Assembly (NCBI RefSeq): GCF_900105455.1
Contig: NZ_FNSF01000001.1
Location: 1,121,001-1,185,000, forward strand
From: Tenacibaculum sp. MAR_2009_124
GTDB lineage: Bacteria; Bacteroidota; Bacteroidia; Flavobacteriales; Flavobacteriaceae
DNA length: 64,000 nucleotides
Direction of reading: 5' to 3'
Made by a program: the position numbers and the translations under genes. Below, one piece after another: positions 31,630 to 41,900 of this stretch; the first letter of the stretch is position 1; every line of letters begins with the position of its first letter. The notes under the pieces were generated by a model. The model ran no database searches. It saw only the letters and a program-made list of their open reading frames with translations, and was not told where the DNA came from.

Positions 31630-32382
31630 ATGAAAGCCATTATTATAGAAGATGAAGATATTGCTTCTAGACGTATAAGAAACCTAATTGAGGAATTGGC
31701 TCCTGAATGTGAAATATTGGAACAAATTTCATCTGTAGAAAGTGGTCATCGATGGTTTGAAAATAATGAATTACCAGATCTTATTTTTTTAGATATTCAA
31801 TTAAACGATGGTTATGGTTTTGATATTATAGATAGATTAGAAAATCATCCACCAATAATTTTTACAACGGCCTATAATGAATATGCTATTAGAGGTTTTA
31901 AATATAACGGACTTGATTATTTATTAAAGCCAATAGATAAAAATGAACTTCAAAAAGCTCTAAAGAAATACACAAAAACAATAGAAAAAAGAAGTGATAA
32001 ATCAACGGATATTGAAGCTATAAGGCATTTGTTTAAAAAGGAGTACAAACGGAGATTCATGGTCAAAGTGGGGAACCAATTCAATACTTTTAATGTTGAA
32101 GACATCGCCTATTTCATGGCAGATGATGGGGTTATTTTTTTACTAAATAAAAAAGGCAAAAGATTTCCTATTGAATATACTTTAGATCAATTAGAAGATA
32201 TATTAAATCCTATTAATTTTTTTAGAATAAATAGAAAATATATGATTTCTGTTTGTGCTGTAGAAGAAATTCACTCATATTTTAATAGTAGGCTATTAAT
32301 AAAATTAAAACCAAATCAAGAAGAACAAATAATCGTTTCTAGGGAACGAACAAGTAATTTTAAAAAATGGTTGGATACTTAA
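31630..32382 (+). CDS. LytTR-family response regulator, 250 residues (pair 1)
   Basis: Receiver domain at 1-120 with acidic pocket EDED (7-10), phosphoacceptor Asp55 in LIFLDIQ and Lys near 103 in LLKPID. The LytTR DNA-binding domain occupies about 145-250 (RFMVKVGNQFNTFNVEDIAY, FFRINRKYMIS). It lies 12 bases after its kinase. LytTR domains bind pairs of short repeats upstream of their targets. No autogenous site is clear upstream of 30532. Confidence 0.9.
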   Translation: MKAIIIEDEDIASRRIRNLIEELAPECEILEQISSVESGHRWFENNELPDLIFLDIQLNDGYGFDIIDRLENHPPIIFTTAYNEYAIRGFKYNGLDYLLKPIDKNELQKALKKYTKTIEKRSDKSTDIEAIRHLFKKEYKRRFMVKVGNQFNTFNVEDIAYFMADDGVIFLLNKKGKRFPIEYTLDQLEDILNPINFFRINRKYMISVCAVEEIHSYFNSRLLIKLKPNQEEQIIVSRERTSNFKKWLDT

Positions 32383-32532
32383 AAGTGTAAATTTTGTGTT
32401 TCTTCTTTTATCATACTTTTTAAAAATAAAGTTAAAAACCTCCTCAAAGAGTGCACAAAAAGTGTGTTTTTTGGGGAAGTCTTATTAAGGTTTATAAATA
32501 CGTTTCTTTCTGTTTTTTATAAACCTATTGGG

Positions 32533-32667
32533 TTATTTCTTAGTCGATTTACTCGGTTTTAAAGAAGGTTTGTTTCCAGGGGTGTCCTTATTATCCCTTC
32601 TTCTTTTATCGAGAGTTCCATCTTTCTTTTTAGGTTTTGGTCCTGGTTTAATAGCTTGTATTTCCAT
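32533..32667 (-). CDS. Small very basic conserved-type protein, 44 residues
   Basis: Reads MEIQAIKPGPKPKKKDGTLD, then KRRRDNKDTPGNKPSLKPSK and ends STKK. Almost half of the residues are Lys, Arg or Pro, with no hydrophobic core, so it is probably disordered and may bind nucleic acid or ribosomes. Codons are regular and both strands around it are otherwise empty. I have the impression of similar short proteins in other Flavobacteria but cannot confirm it. It stands alone in the gap between LytTR pair 1 and the ABC-M1 gene. Confidence 0.6.
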   Translation of the reverse strand: MEIQAIKPGPKPKKKDGTLDKRRRDNKDTPGNKPSLKPSKSTKK

Positions 32668-32824
32668 GATTTTTAGTTTTTTAGATTATTCAGTATAACT
32701 CATATTGACTTATACATACCGTATTGATTATTTTCAATCTTGGATTTAAAAGTAATAGTTCCTTTGTTGTGTCTTTTGAGGTAAACCTTAAATTGCTAAA
32801 ATTATTTAAGTAAATAAAGAAAAA

Positions 32825-32846
32825 CTCCATTCTTATAGGAATGGAG
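32825..32846 (-). terminator. Intrinsic terminator of the ABC permease-peptidase gene
   Basis: On the minus strand CTCCATTC and GAATGGAG (8 pairs, six-base loop) are followed by TTTTTC, about 20 bases after the stop codon at 32867. Confidence 0.8.
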
Positions 32847-32866
32847 CTGCAAAATCTGTTTTAATT

Positions 32867-35800
32867 TTAAAAGAAGGAATCTTGTTCAATTATCTTTAAA
32901 ACATCTGCATTTGTTGTCTCAAACAAATCACCTATAACATATTGTAAATGTTGAGGAGTTACTCCTTTAAAGTATCCTAATAAGTCTTTAGAAGTGGCAT
33001 ACTTCTCAGTTTGCATTTTGATAACTCCTTTATAGCTATGCCAATCGTTGATAAATCGTTGTAAGGCTAAATTTACCTGCTTCTCTCCTATCATTTTTTG
33101 TAGTTTATACATGGCGATGGCACCTTTGTTATAATACACAAAATCTTGATTTTCAACCATACTTAACGAAGATTCCGAAACAGCTTTCTTACTTTTTTTA
33201 TCATAATCTTCCTTTTGTAAGGCTAAGAATTGCAAGACTTTTTCTTCTGAATAAAACTCTTTTAGTACCATTATCGCTCCATACTGTGCCAAGGTTTCCA
33301 AAACAAAGTTCTTTCCTTGTACATTGGCGGCTTGGATTTGCATTCCAAACCATTGATGTGCTATTTCATGGGCAGTAATATAAAACGCCATATCAACATC
33401 AGTTTCGTCATCAATATCCAACACAAATCCCAACGCTTCCGAAAAAGGAATGGTATTCGGAAATGACTGTGCAAATTCCTTATATCGTGGAAACTCCATA
33501 ATTCGTAGCTGTTCATATTGATAAGGACTAAAATGAGTACTAAAATAGGACAACGAAGCTTTCATTCCTTTCATCATTCTATCCAAATTATATGTATGTG
33601 CTGCATGGTAATATATTTCCAAGTCAACGGGTTTTAAAGCTGTGTTTGTGCCTATCCATTGTTCTTTCATTACTTCATATTTAGCGGAAACAATACTATA
33701 AAAATTAATAATTCGTTGGTCGGTTTTATAATGGAAATAGTTGCGATTGTTTTTCGTCCATTTATCGATTAATTTACCTGCTGTTACTGCCGTTTGATCT
33801 TGGTGAGTACCAATAACTACTTCCAAGTGAATTCCATCAGAGTCTCCGCCAGAGCGTGCATTCATTAATTCCTCTGAGTTATCAATTTTAGCTTTATAAT
33901 ACCTTATAGGTAACTTAAGTTTTGAGCGTTCATCACTGTTATTTATTTCATAATCTCTATTGTAACCGAGGCTTGGAAGGATTCCATTGTTGAAGAAAGT
34001 ACCATTGTTTACAAATTGTGTGCTCGAATTATTGTCTTTGAAACCTAATGGTTGATACACTTGCTTAAAATTCACTTTTATGGTTTTTTTAGGTAATAAA
34101 AGCTTCGATAATGTGTAAATCGAATAATCAAATTCCTGATATTTTGAATTTAACGTTGCTCCTCCTTCAAAAGTCACTTCTTTTAAATCAACATGTGAGG
34201 CTATTAACTTTTGAATATGGATTTCTCTAATTGGCTTATCGGTTGTATTTTCTAAAATATAGGATCCTTTTATTTCATAGCTTCTTTTTTTAGGATATAG
34301 TTCTATATCTAATTTAACATCTACTATTTTAGGTTGAGGGAAGTATTCTAAAGGTTTGAGCGTTGTTTCGTAGTCCGCTCGAAAATTGAGTTCCTGAGAG
34401 TTTACCCAATTTGGGTTTAAAATGTTGGTATTATAAAATACATAACTCCCTAAAAATATAAATATTCCTATTGACGTAAAACCAAGATAGGTGATTGGTT
34501 TGGTAATTCGACGCTTTATGGTAGTTATACGTTTCCAGAAGCTTCGCTCCTGGCCTCTTTGTATGATTAGAGCACTTATTATTAAAAGAATGACTCCAAA
34601 CACTAGCCAATACGTTTTAATCCATAGATAAGGCTTTAAAAAATGTCCATATCCATTCATTTCTGAATAAATACCTAATGGGTTTCCTCCGAATTTGTAA
34701 AGACTATGGTTAAATCCTAAAGCTTCCAAACCTCCTATGACAATAAAAAAGAATAAAGTTAAAAAGATACCAATAAACTTGTTTTTACTAATGCTATGAA
34801 AGAAAAATGCGGCAAAGGTGTAAAGCGTTAGAAATGGAAGTATTTCTATAAAGAACCCTGAAAAATAAACGCCAATTTTAAATTGATAATAGCCACTCGC
34901 TATTTGAAAGAGGATTCCAGTAAGGATTAAACTTACAATTAGCACAATATAAATGGTATTCATAGCAATAAACTTGCTCGTTAAATTGATTAAACTGCTA
35001 ATAGGAGTAGCATCGTTTAAACCATATTGATTAATAGATCGTTCTTTCCAGATAATTTCCCCAGAATAGAATAGCAAAATTATGAGAAAGAAGTACATAG
35101 ACATTTCTTGTAATTCTGAAATGATAAAATGGGTTGCAGGATAACTATCCACTCCATAAACAGTTCCTAAATTGACAGAATTGATCACAATAATGATGAT
35201 ACCACAGATAATAATCCCCCAAAATGAAGCCTCTTTTAACAGCGAAAGTGTATAAAATTTGGAAAGTTCAAAGAGTTGATACCATTTTGACTTTAATGAG
35301 TGATTTATATGGAAATTAGGAGCTATTTGATTTTTAAACTCTCTGTTTATGGTTGTTTCAGCTCTTTTTGATTTTCCTTTCACTTTTTTAGCAAGCATGC
35401 TAAAAGAGAACTTACGATAGCCCAAAAGAAGTACAATCCATCCTAATATCATCCAGAATAGTTTGTTGTGTAGCAGAATGCCACTGAACGTTATTCCCGT
35501 TGTATTCAATTCATTAATAGACCAATGTTTCGTAAACTGAGTAAGTGTGGTCAAAGAAAATGGGTCAAATATTCCTTGCCAATAGGCATTAGTAATGGAT
35601 TTAGTTAATAAGAAAACTACGAATAATACAATGCCTTGAGTATATACTACCAATAATTTTTTACTAAGCATACCAGTAACAAAAAATGTACAAGCTCCAA
35701 AAAACAGTGAAGGTAACACTACCACTACAAACGATTGAATATAAGTAAGTGCATTAAAGGCTACCATTGTTTCTTTAGTATGCCAAGGCATTTGAGAACC

Positions 35801-36172
35801 GATCATCATTCCTATGAGTAAGCCACTAAAAATGAATACTAAAATACTAAATGACCCTAAAAATCGACCTAAGAGATAATCTCTTTTAGATATCGGATTT
35901 ACAAACATAAGAGCTTCTGTTTGATATTGATAGTCTCGTAAAACAGGAACTCCCATAATCATTGACACCATGATCATAAAAATACCTGTTATGGCTCCCA
36001 TTGTTTTAGCTATTACAAGTGGAGCATTCCATTTCATAAGTCCCATTTCAATACCTTGAAAAATAAACACATCACCAACAATTGAAAATAACAGCAGAAA
36101 GATGAAAAATAAATAGGTTTCAGGACGTCTGATTCTATAGTTGAGTTCAAATTTGAATATTTCGTACCACAT
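32867..36172 (-). CDS. ABC-2 permease fused to an M1-type metallopeptidase, 1101 residues
   Basis: Residues 1-560 form an ABC-2 type membrane domain with about 12 helices, in two halves. After a further helix (FTSIGIFIFLGSYVFYN, about 560-580) the periplasmic C-terminal part is a gluzincin peptidase: HEIAH at 935-939 followed by Glu959 (NFVLETLAQY), the zinc ligands of the M1 aminopeptidase family. The spacing of the third ligand is one residue longer than usual. Such permease-peptidase fusions are known in Bacteroidetes; substrate and role are unknown. The ATPase partner gene (36354-37220) lies directly upstream with a gap of about 180 bases containing inverted repeats. Confidence 0.88.
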   Translation of the reverse strand: MWYEIFKFELNYRIRRPETYLFFIFLLLFSIVGDVFIFQGIEMGLMKWNAPLVIAKTMGAITGIFMIMVSMIMGVPVLRDYQYQTEALMFVNPISKRDYLLGRFLGSFSILVFIFSGLLIGMMIGSQMPWHTKETMVAFNALTYIQSFVVVVLPSLFFGACTFFVTGMLSKKLLVVYTQGIVLFVVFLLTKSITNAYWQGIFDPFSLTTLTQFTKHWSINELNTTGITFSGILLHNKLFWMILGWIVLLLGYRKFSFSMLAKKVKGKSKRAETTINREFKNQIAPNFHINHSLKSKWYQLFELSKFYTLSLLKEASFWGIIICGIIIIVINSVNLGTVYGVDSYPATHFIISELQEMSMYFFLIILLFYSGEIIWKERSINQYGLNDATPISSLINLTSKFIAMNTIYIVLIVSLILTGILFQIASGYYQFKIGVYFSGFFIEILPFLTLYTFAAFFFHSISKNKFIGIFLTLFFFIVIGGLEALGFNHSLYKFGGNPLGIYSEMNGYGHFLKPYLWIKTYWLVFGVILLIISALIIQRGQERSFWKRITTIKRRITKPITYLGFTSIGIFIFLGSYVFYNTNILNPNWVNSQELNFRADYETTLKPLEYFPQPKIVDVKLDIELYPKKRSYEIKGSYILENTTDKPIREIHIQKLIASHVDLKEVTFEGGATLNSKYQEFDYSIYTLSKLLLPKKTIKVNFKQVYQPLGFKDNNSSTQFVNNGTFFNNGILPSLGYNRDYEINNSDERSKLKLPIRYYKAKIDNSEELMNARSGGDSDGIHLEVVIGTHQDQTAVTAGKLIDKWTKNNRNYFHYKTDQRIINFYSIVSAKYEVMKEQWIGTNTALKPVDLEIYYHAAHTYNLDRMMKGMKASLSYFSTHFSPYQYEQLRIMEFPRYKEFAQSFPNTIPFSEALGFVLDIDDETDVDMAFYITAHEIAHQWFGMQIQAANVQGKNFVLETLAQYGAIMVLKEFYSEEKVLQFLALQKEDYDKKSKKAVSESSLSMVENQDFVYYNKGAIAMYKLQKMIGEKQVNLALQRFINDWHSYKGVIKMQTEKYATSKDLLGYFKGVTPQHLQYVIGDLFETTNADVLKIIEQDSFF

Positions 36173-36254
36173 AATAAATAGATTAGGTTAACCTTCACGA
36201 TTTTAAGATCTTTGACTAAAGCTTGTCAACTCGAGTGTTGAACGACAGTGAGAC

Positions 36255-36319
36255 GTATCGAGAGTTTGTCAACAACATCTCGATACTAATATGTTAGCAT
36301 AATCACTCGATGTGACATC
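36255..36319. repeat. Intergenic inverted repeats between ATPase and permease genes
   Basis: GTATCGAGA (36255-36263) pairs with TCTCGATAC (36278-36286). A separate palindrome CGATGTGACATCG is at 36307-36319. The surrounding tcgagtgttgaacgacag resembles dispersed intergenic repeats with tcga motifs. It could reduce expression of the permease relative to the ATPase. Confidence 0.4.
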
Positions 36320-36353
36320 GGAAAAGGTTAAGGTTTTTAATGTTGAGTTGTTT

Positions 36354-37220
36354 TTAATGGTTAATTTGAGAGAAGTACACATCTTCCAATCCTGCTTCAA
36401 TGGGTGTAAATCCTTCGTTTAAGGGCACATCACTAAAAACATGGATAATGGGCTTCCCAAGGAAAAGTTTATCGTTAATAACGGTATATTGCTTTTTATA
36501 GGCATCCAAATCGTTTCTTTGAATGGATTTTTGATAGATTTTGCCATTCAATTGATCAATGAGTTTTAAAGGATTCCCTTTCAAAATCACTTCTCCTTGA
36601 TTAATAATTGCCATATTGGTGCATAACTCCTTGATGTCGTAAACTATATGTGTTGAAAAAATGACAATGGTATTTTCAGCGATTTCACTTAGTAGATTGT
36701 AAAAGCGATTCCTTTCTTTAGGATCTAAACCTGCCGTAGGCTCATCAACAATAAGTAATTTAGGATTATTTAGCAGGGCTTGAGCAATACCAAAACGTTG
36801 TTTCATTCCACCAGAAAAACCACCTAGGTTTTGCTTTCTCACTTGATATAAGTTGGTTTTATGCAATAGGTAGTCTACCATTTCTTTGCGGTTATTTTTA
36901 TTGGTAAGTCCCTTTAACACTCCAAAATGATGTAGTAGCACTTCTGCTGACATTTTAGGGTATACTCCAAACTGCTGTGGTAAATAACCCAGAAGTTTTC
37001 TAATAGTATTTTTATCGGTTTGCACATTTAAATCTCCTAATGTTATGCAACCACTATCTGCTTCTTGAAGGGTTGCAATGGTGCGCATTAAAGTAGATTT
37101 TCCAGCACCATTTGGTCCAAGTAAACCAAACATTCCTTTTGGTATTTCTAATGATACATTTTGAAGTGCTTTTACTCCGCTATCGTAGGTTTTATTTAAA
37201 TTATCAATAATTAGCTTCAT
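36354..37220 (-). CDS. ABC transporter ATPase, 288 residues
   Basis: Walker A GPNGAGKST near 35, signature SGGMKQR near 140 and Walker B LLIVDEPTAGLDP near 160, with H-loop STHIVYD near 195. The start MKLIIDNLNKTYDSG at 37220 is preferred over an ATG 30 bases upstream since ABC ATPases of this type begin directly with the first strand. The C-terminal about 70 residues are a small accessory domain. It belongs to the bacitracin/nodulation-type exporters and drives the permease encoded just downstream. The divergent neighbour is LytTR pair 2. Confidence 0.9.
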   Translation of the reverse strand: MKLIIDNLNKTYDSGVKALQNVSLEIPKGMFGLLGPNGAGKSTLMRTIATLQEADSGCITLGDLNVQTDKNTIRKLLGYLPQQFGVYPKMSAEVLLHHFGVLKGLTNKNNRKEMVDYLLHKTNLYQVRKQNLGGFSGGMKQRFGIAQALLNNPKLLIVDEPTAGLDPKERNRFYNLLSEIAENTIVIFSTHIVYDIKELCTNMAIINQGEVILKGNPLKLIDQLNGKIYQKSIQRNDLDAYKKQYTVINDKLFLGKPIIHVFSDVPLNEGFTPIEAGLEDVYFSQINH

Positions 37221-37429
37221 GTATAGGTTCTTTTTGATTCCTAAAGGCAAACCTATGCTTGAAGCTTACGTTTATAAAAATTGTGGGATGTATTTGTCTG
37301 AAAATGTGATGTAACTAGTATTTTGAACCACGAAGGATGTTTATCCCATTTTTTGGTAGGTTGATGCAAAGTTTAAAGCCGTTTATCAATTGATTTGTTC
37401 ACACGTATTTATTTAAGTAATATTGACTT

Positions 37430-38218
37430 ATGAATTTGAAATTTCTAAACAAAAAGAAGCTGTTTACTCTTCGTAATTTCCGAATATTGTTAGGTGTTAT
37501 GGGAATAATCATTGTGTTATTTAATGATTTTTTTGGAAAAAAAGAGGGCTTTGTAGAGTTTCTCCTACTCTATTTTATAACGGTTTGTGTTGTGGTGTTC
37601 CATTGGTTATTTGTGAATATAAGGTTCATTATTAATTTGAAAAATGAAAAGACAAAAACAGAATTAATGCATTTACAATCACAGATAAATCCTCATTTTT
37701 TCTTTAATATGCTTAATAATTTATATGGATTAGTAGATAAAGATAGTGATAAGGCAAAACAACTTATTTTAAAACTGTCGGATATGATGCGTTATAGTAT
37801 TTATGAAGGACAAAAAGAACGTGTTACGTTACAACAAGAAATAGATTTCGTTCGCAATTTTATTAAACTTCATAAAATGCGCTACCATAAAAATATTACG
37901 ATAACTTTTGATGTTTCCGTGGAAGATGAAACCCTTAAAATTGTTCCGTTACTTTTTATTATTTTAGTTGAAAATGCTTTTAAACATGGAGTTGAAGTAC
38001 TTCGAAACAATGCTTTTGTTAATATTTTTATCAATTCGGAAGAAGCTCAAGTCTGTTTTAAAATTGAAAATAACTTTGATATTGATGAAAAAAGTGAAAC
38101 AGGAATTGGTTTGGAGAATTTAAAAAGACGGCTGATTTTGGCATACCCTAAAAAACATGATTTCACGCATACAATTCAGCAGGATATGTATAGTGCAAAA
38201 CTTACCTTAAACGTATGA
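37430..38218 (+). CDS. LytS-type histidine kinase, 262 residues (pair 2)
   Basis: Short sensor with two membrane helices (about 16-35 and 45-68) and no large extracellular domain, so it probably senses through the membrane or with a partner protein. His89 in INPHFFFNMLNNL is the phosphoacceptor; VENAFKHG near 180 and GIGLENLKRR near 228 are ATP-binding. The stop overlaps the start of the regulator by four bases (ATGA). Divergent from the ABC-M1 transporter, which is its probable target. GCCGTTTAT, resembling a LytTR half-site, lies about 50 bases upstream. Confidence 0.88.
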   Translation: MNLKFLNKKKLFTLRNFRILLGVMGIIIVLFNDFFGKKEGFVEFLLLYFITVCVVVFHWLFVNIRFIINLKNEKTKTELMHLQSQINPHFFFNMLNNLYGLVDKDSDKAKQLILKLSDMMRYSIYEGQKERVTLQQEIDFVRNFIKLHKMRYHKNITITFDVSVEDETLKIVPLLFIILVENAFKHGVEVLRNNAFVNIFINSEEAQVCFKIENNFDIDEKSETGIGLENLKRRLILAYPKKHDFTHTIQQDMYSAKLTLNV

Positions 38219-38907
38219 TAAAGTATATTATAGTTGATGACGAACCAATAGCGCATGAAATTATTAAAGGCTATTGTAATGTGCTACCGAAACTTTCATT
38301 TGTACAGCATTGCTATGATGCCATTGAAGCAATGGAATATTTAAAAAATAATGAAGTAGATTTAGTTTTTTTGGATTTAAATATGCCTAAATTAAAAGGT
38401 TTTGACTTTTTAAAAATACTCCAAAACCCTCCGAAAGTTATTGTTACAACGGCTTATCAAGAGTTTGCTTTGGAAGGATATGAGTTGAATATTGTTGATT
38501 ATTTATTGAAGCCATTTAGTTTTGAACGATTTATAAAGGCTGTAAATAAAGTGGATGTAAGTGATAAAGAAACGAGTCCAACTTCAAATGTTAAAAAGAA
38601 AGAACAAAGTTTATTTTTACGATCAAATAAAAAACATGTCCAGGTAAAGTATGAAGATATTTTGTTTGTGGAGGCTACTGGAAATTATATAAAAGTTGTT
38701 ACTTCGGATAAGGAAATTCAAGTTAGAGAGAAAATTTCTGATATTATGAATCTACTACCTGAAGAAGAATTTTTTCAAGTTCATAAATCGTTTATTGTAG
38801 CGAAACAATGCATTAATGAAATTGAAGGAAATAGAATATTCATTAATGATTTTGTGATTCCTATTGGTAAGGTTTATAAAAACAATTTGAAAAGATTGTT
38901 TGAATAA
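38215..38907 (+). CDS. LytTR-family response regulator, 230 residues (pair 2)
   Basis: Receiver at 1-115 with acidic residues VDDEP, Asp54 in LVFLDLNMP and Lys near 101 (LLKPFSF). LytTR domain at about 130-230 (SLFLRSNKKHVQVKYEDILF, EFFQVHKSFIVAK). Translationally coupled to the kinase by a four-base overlap. It ends 10 bases before the convergent laminarinase gene, with no visible terminator between them. Confidence 0.9.
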   Translation: MIKYIIVDDEPIAHEIIKGYCNVLPKLSFVQHCYDAIEAMEYLKNNEVDLVFLDLNMPKLKGFDFLKILQNPPKVIVTTAYQEFALEGYELNIVDYLLKPFSFERFIKAVNKVDVSDKETSPTSNVKKKEQSLFLRSNKKHVQVKYEDILFVEATGNYIKVVTSDKEIQVREKISDIMNLLPEEEFFQVHKSFIVAKQCINEIEGNRIFINDFVIPIGKVYKNNLKRLFE

Positions 38908-38916
38908 TACTCGCTT

Positions 38917-41900
38917 TTACTTTTTAATGATTTTTTTTGTTACGTATTTATTTTCATCATAAAGTTTTAGGATATACATTCCTGAAGACAGTTCTTGAAT
39001 ATCTATTGAATTCTGAATATTATATACTTCTATGAGCTTTTTACCTAAGAGTGAATAGATTTCAATCTTTGATAAAGTTATTGAAGAAGAATCTACATAA
39101 AGCCTATTATCAACTGGGTTTGGATAGATACTTATTGGAGTTGTAATCACCTCTGTAGTTGATAACGTTGCTGTTTGCTGTACGTCATCAAAATAAAAAG
39201 TAGATGCTGGCGAACCATCTCCAATAGATCCAAAATCAAACATAAAAACTAGCCTGTCATAAGCACTCACTCCGAGTGAACTAAAATCCCAACTCAATAT
39301 CTCCCATTGTCTTGTTACTGAAGTGTTTGTAAGCAATTCAAAAGTATTACCACCGTTCTGTTGTTCGAGTTTAATTTGCATTGGAGTACCAATAGGTGCA
39401 TCCGTCCAAACCTTTAAGGTTATATAACTATTGCTACTGAAATTTAGAGCATCATTTAGATTTATATAGGATCCAGCCCATGGCTGACCACCATTTTTAA
39501 CTATTTTAGCTAAGTTTTCGCTTGTATTTCCCTCATTCTGTGGAGAAATAACGGCTTCTACAGTACCCGTTCCTCCGTCGAAATTAATAAAATCAGAGGT
39601 TATGGGACTTGCTTCAAAATCAAAAGGTAAACCTGTATTAATTCCAGGTTCGGCACATTCTGTATCGTTATAACTAAAGGCCATTTTACCTAAATTAATT
39701 TCACCCTCAGTTGCTACAAGCCGAATCACATGCTCTCCTTCCAGCAAGTCAATAGTACTGGTAGATCTTGTATTCCAGTTTTCCCAACCACCAGTGGAAG
39801 GAAAAGAAATATCTTGACTAATTTTTTCACCATCAACTTCAAAATAAATTGGACCTCCTCCGTTGTCATTACCTGAAGCATATCGCATATCTAAATTATA
39901 GCACCCTGTCGTTTCTACATTCACGGTATATTCAAGCCATTCTCCAGAAGAAATCCACCCTACTGTTTTTCCTTCTGAGGCAACAGCTAAAGCATCTACA
40001 TATTCTTCAGGTCTAAAATCACCCTTATTATCTAAAGAAGAATCAAAATAAGCGATGTTCTGACCATTTCCTCCTTCGAAATAATCGTAATTACCTGCTT
40101 CAATAACTCCGGGAATTTGATTTGCTACATCGAGATAAGGCAATTGATCACCCACCGTTACCGTAATAATATTGGTTACAATGGAGGTCTCTCCTGCATA
40201 AACTCTAGCATAGAATTTATGGATTCCTAATTCAATATTTTGAAGATTGTAATTGTAAGGAGCCGAACTGTCTTCGCTCAATAAAGCATCGTCATTATAA
40301 AAGGCTACTTTCGTTATTCCTGCGCCTGTAGTTTCTGCATTTAGCAAAACATTATCATTTTCATTAACTTCAGAAGAGTTTATAGACAATTCACCAGTAA
40401 TATCAATATCTTTACTTGTTGCTAGAGTATTAGGTGGAACTGTTAGCATATAACCATCAGAAAAAGTAACAGTGGTTGCATTATTTGTATAATTATGAGC
40501 TGTATAAATAGTTTCTCCATTATTATCAAAAGCCACTGCTAAGGGATGATTTGCCGTTATAGAAGTATCTGGAACTCCCAAACTGTTCATCGTATGCAAC
40601 CAATGGTAAGTATGTGCATCAGAAACCCCAAATTTCAACTCTCTATTTGGATAGGAATCGTAAAGATCGACGGCTGTTTGAGCATCTGTTAGAGCTAGAA
40701 ACTTCCAATAAGTATCATGCCATAAATTAGGATTCTCTTGGTTACTTAAAATACCAGTATTGGCCGCCATTTCTGTCCATAAGGATTCCGCATACGTTTG
40801 ATGATGCCCTAAATATAAAGAACCGCCATGCATGGGATATAGTTCAATCCCGTAACTCGCGGCTATATCTTGTGTCCAAAAAGTACCATTATCATATGAG
40901 TTTCCCCAAACACGAGAGACCAAACTATAAGGATGTGTCGCTGAAAAGTTACGATTGTAAATATCTAACCAATATTCTTCAATAGCTGTTTGTTCAGTGG
41001 TATAAATGTATATTCCTAAATCGCGAATAGCATCATTATTTGTAACGGCTCCCCAATGAATTAAAGAAGAGGCAAATTGCATGCTTTCAGAAGTCGATTC
41101 TTGATCGTTACCATGAGGAAATGAGGCAAAACCGTTTGCCCAGCTATGACCAGCATACGGACTAAAGTTTCTTAAAAAAGGAAAAAGTGAATCGTTTCGA
41201 TCTTGGCTAGCCGCATCTCTTACTAACAAATTAATCATTTCTCCCCATTGATTTGCCCAACCTGGCTCAAACTGTTCAATAAATGCGGCAGCATGAATAA
41301 AATACCCCCAATGAAAATGATGATCATTAATATTGCTATCTTGACCATGACCTGCTGGGTATCCTAATAATGTTGACCAATTATTGTTGTAATAATACAA
41401 AAAGGCTACTTCACCCGATTCATAAGTTAACCAATCTTCCAATCGCTCTTTTATTGTTGAAAGCATGGTATTTCTAGCTATGATATTTCCTGTTTGGTGA
41501 GCGATTCTGGCCGTTTGTATTAATCTATTCATTACTTGTCCTTCATTATAAGAATCCGTCCAAGTAGCTAATTGATCATTTTTAATTAATGAAATTTTGG
41601 TGTTTAAAGCAGCAGGGTTAAAACCAGGACTGTAGTGACCTAGATTGGGTAACGTTGGTAAAATTCCCTTAAATGTGTTTTCTACAGTAAAACTATTTCC
41701 GCTTAGTGTTTTTAAATCTCCTCGCACTGTTGAATAAGTGTATTCATTGGGTGCTGGAGAATTGGCTGCTAAGTTATTCCATTGATGTGGAAGTAACCCC
41801 ATCAATATGTTCGTATGATTTCCTTCTTTTATATCTGTTGTAACAGAAAATGTAGAGGTCATTTTAGCGTTAGACTCGTTGTAGTTCCAATTTGTTGTTG

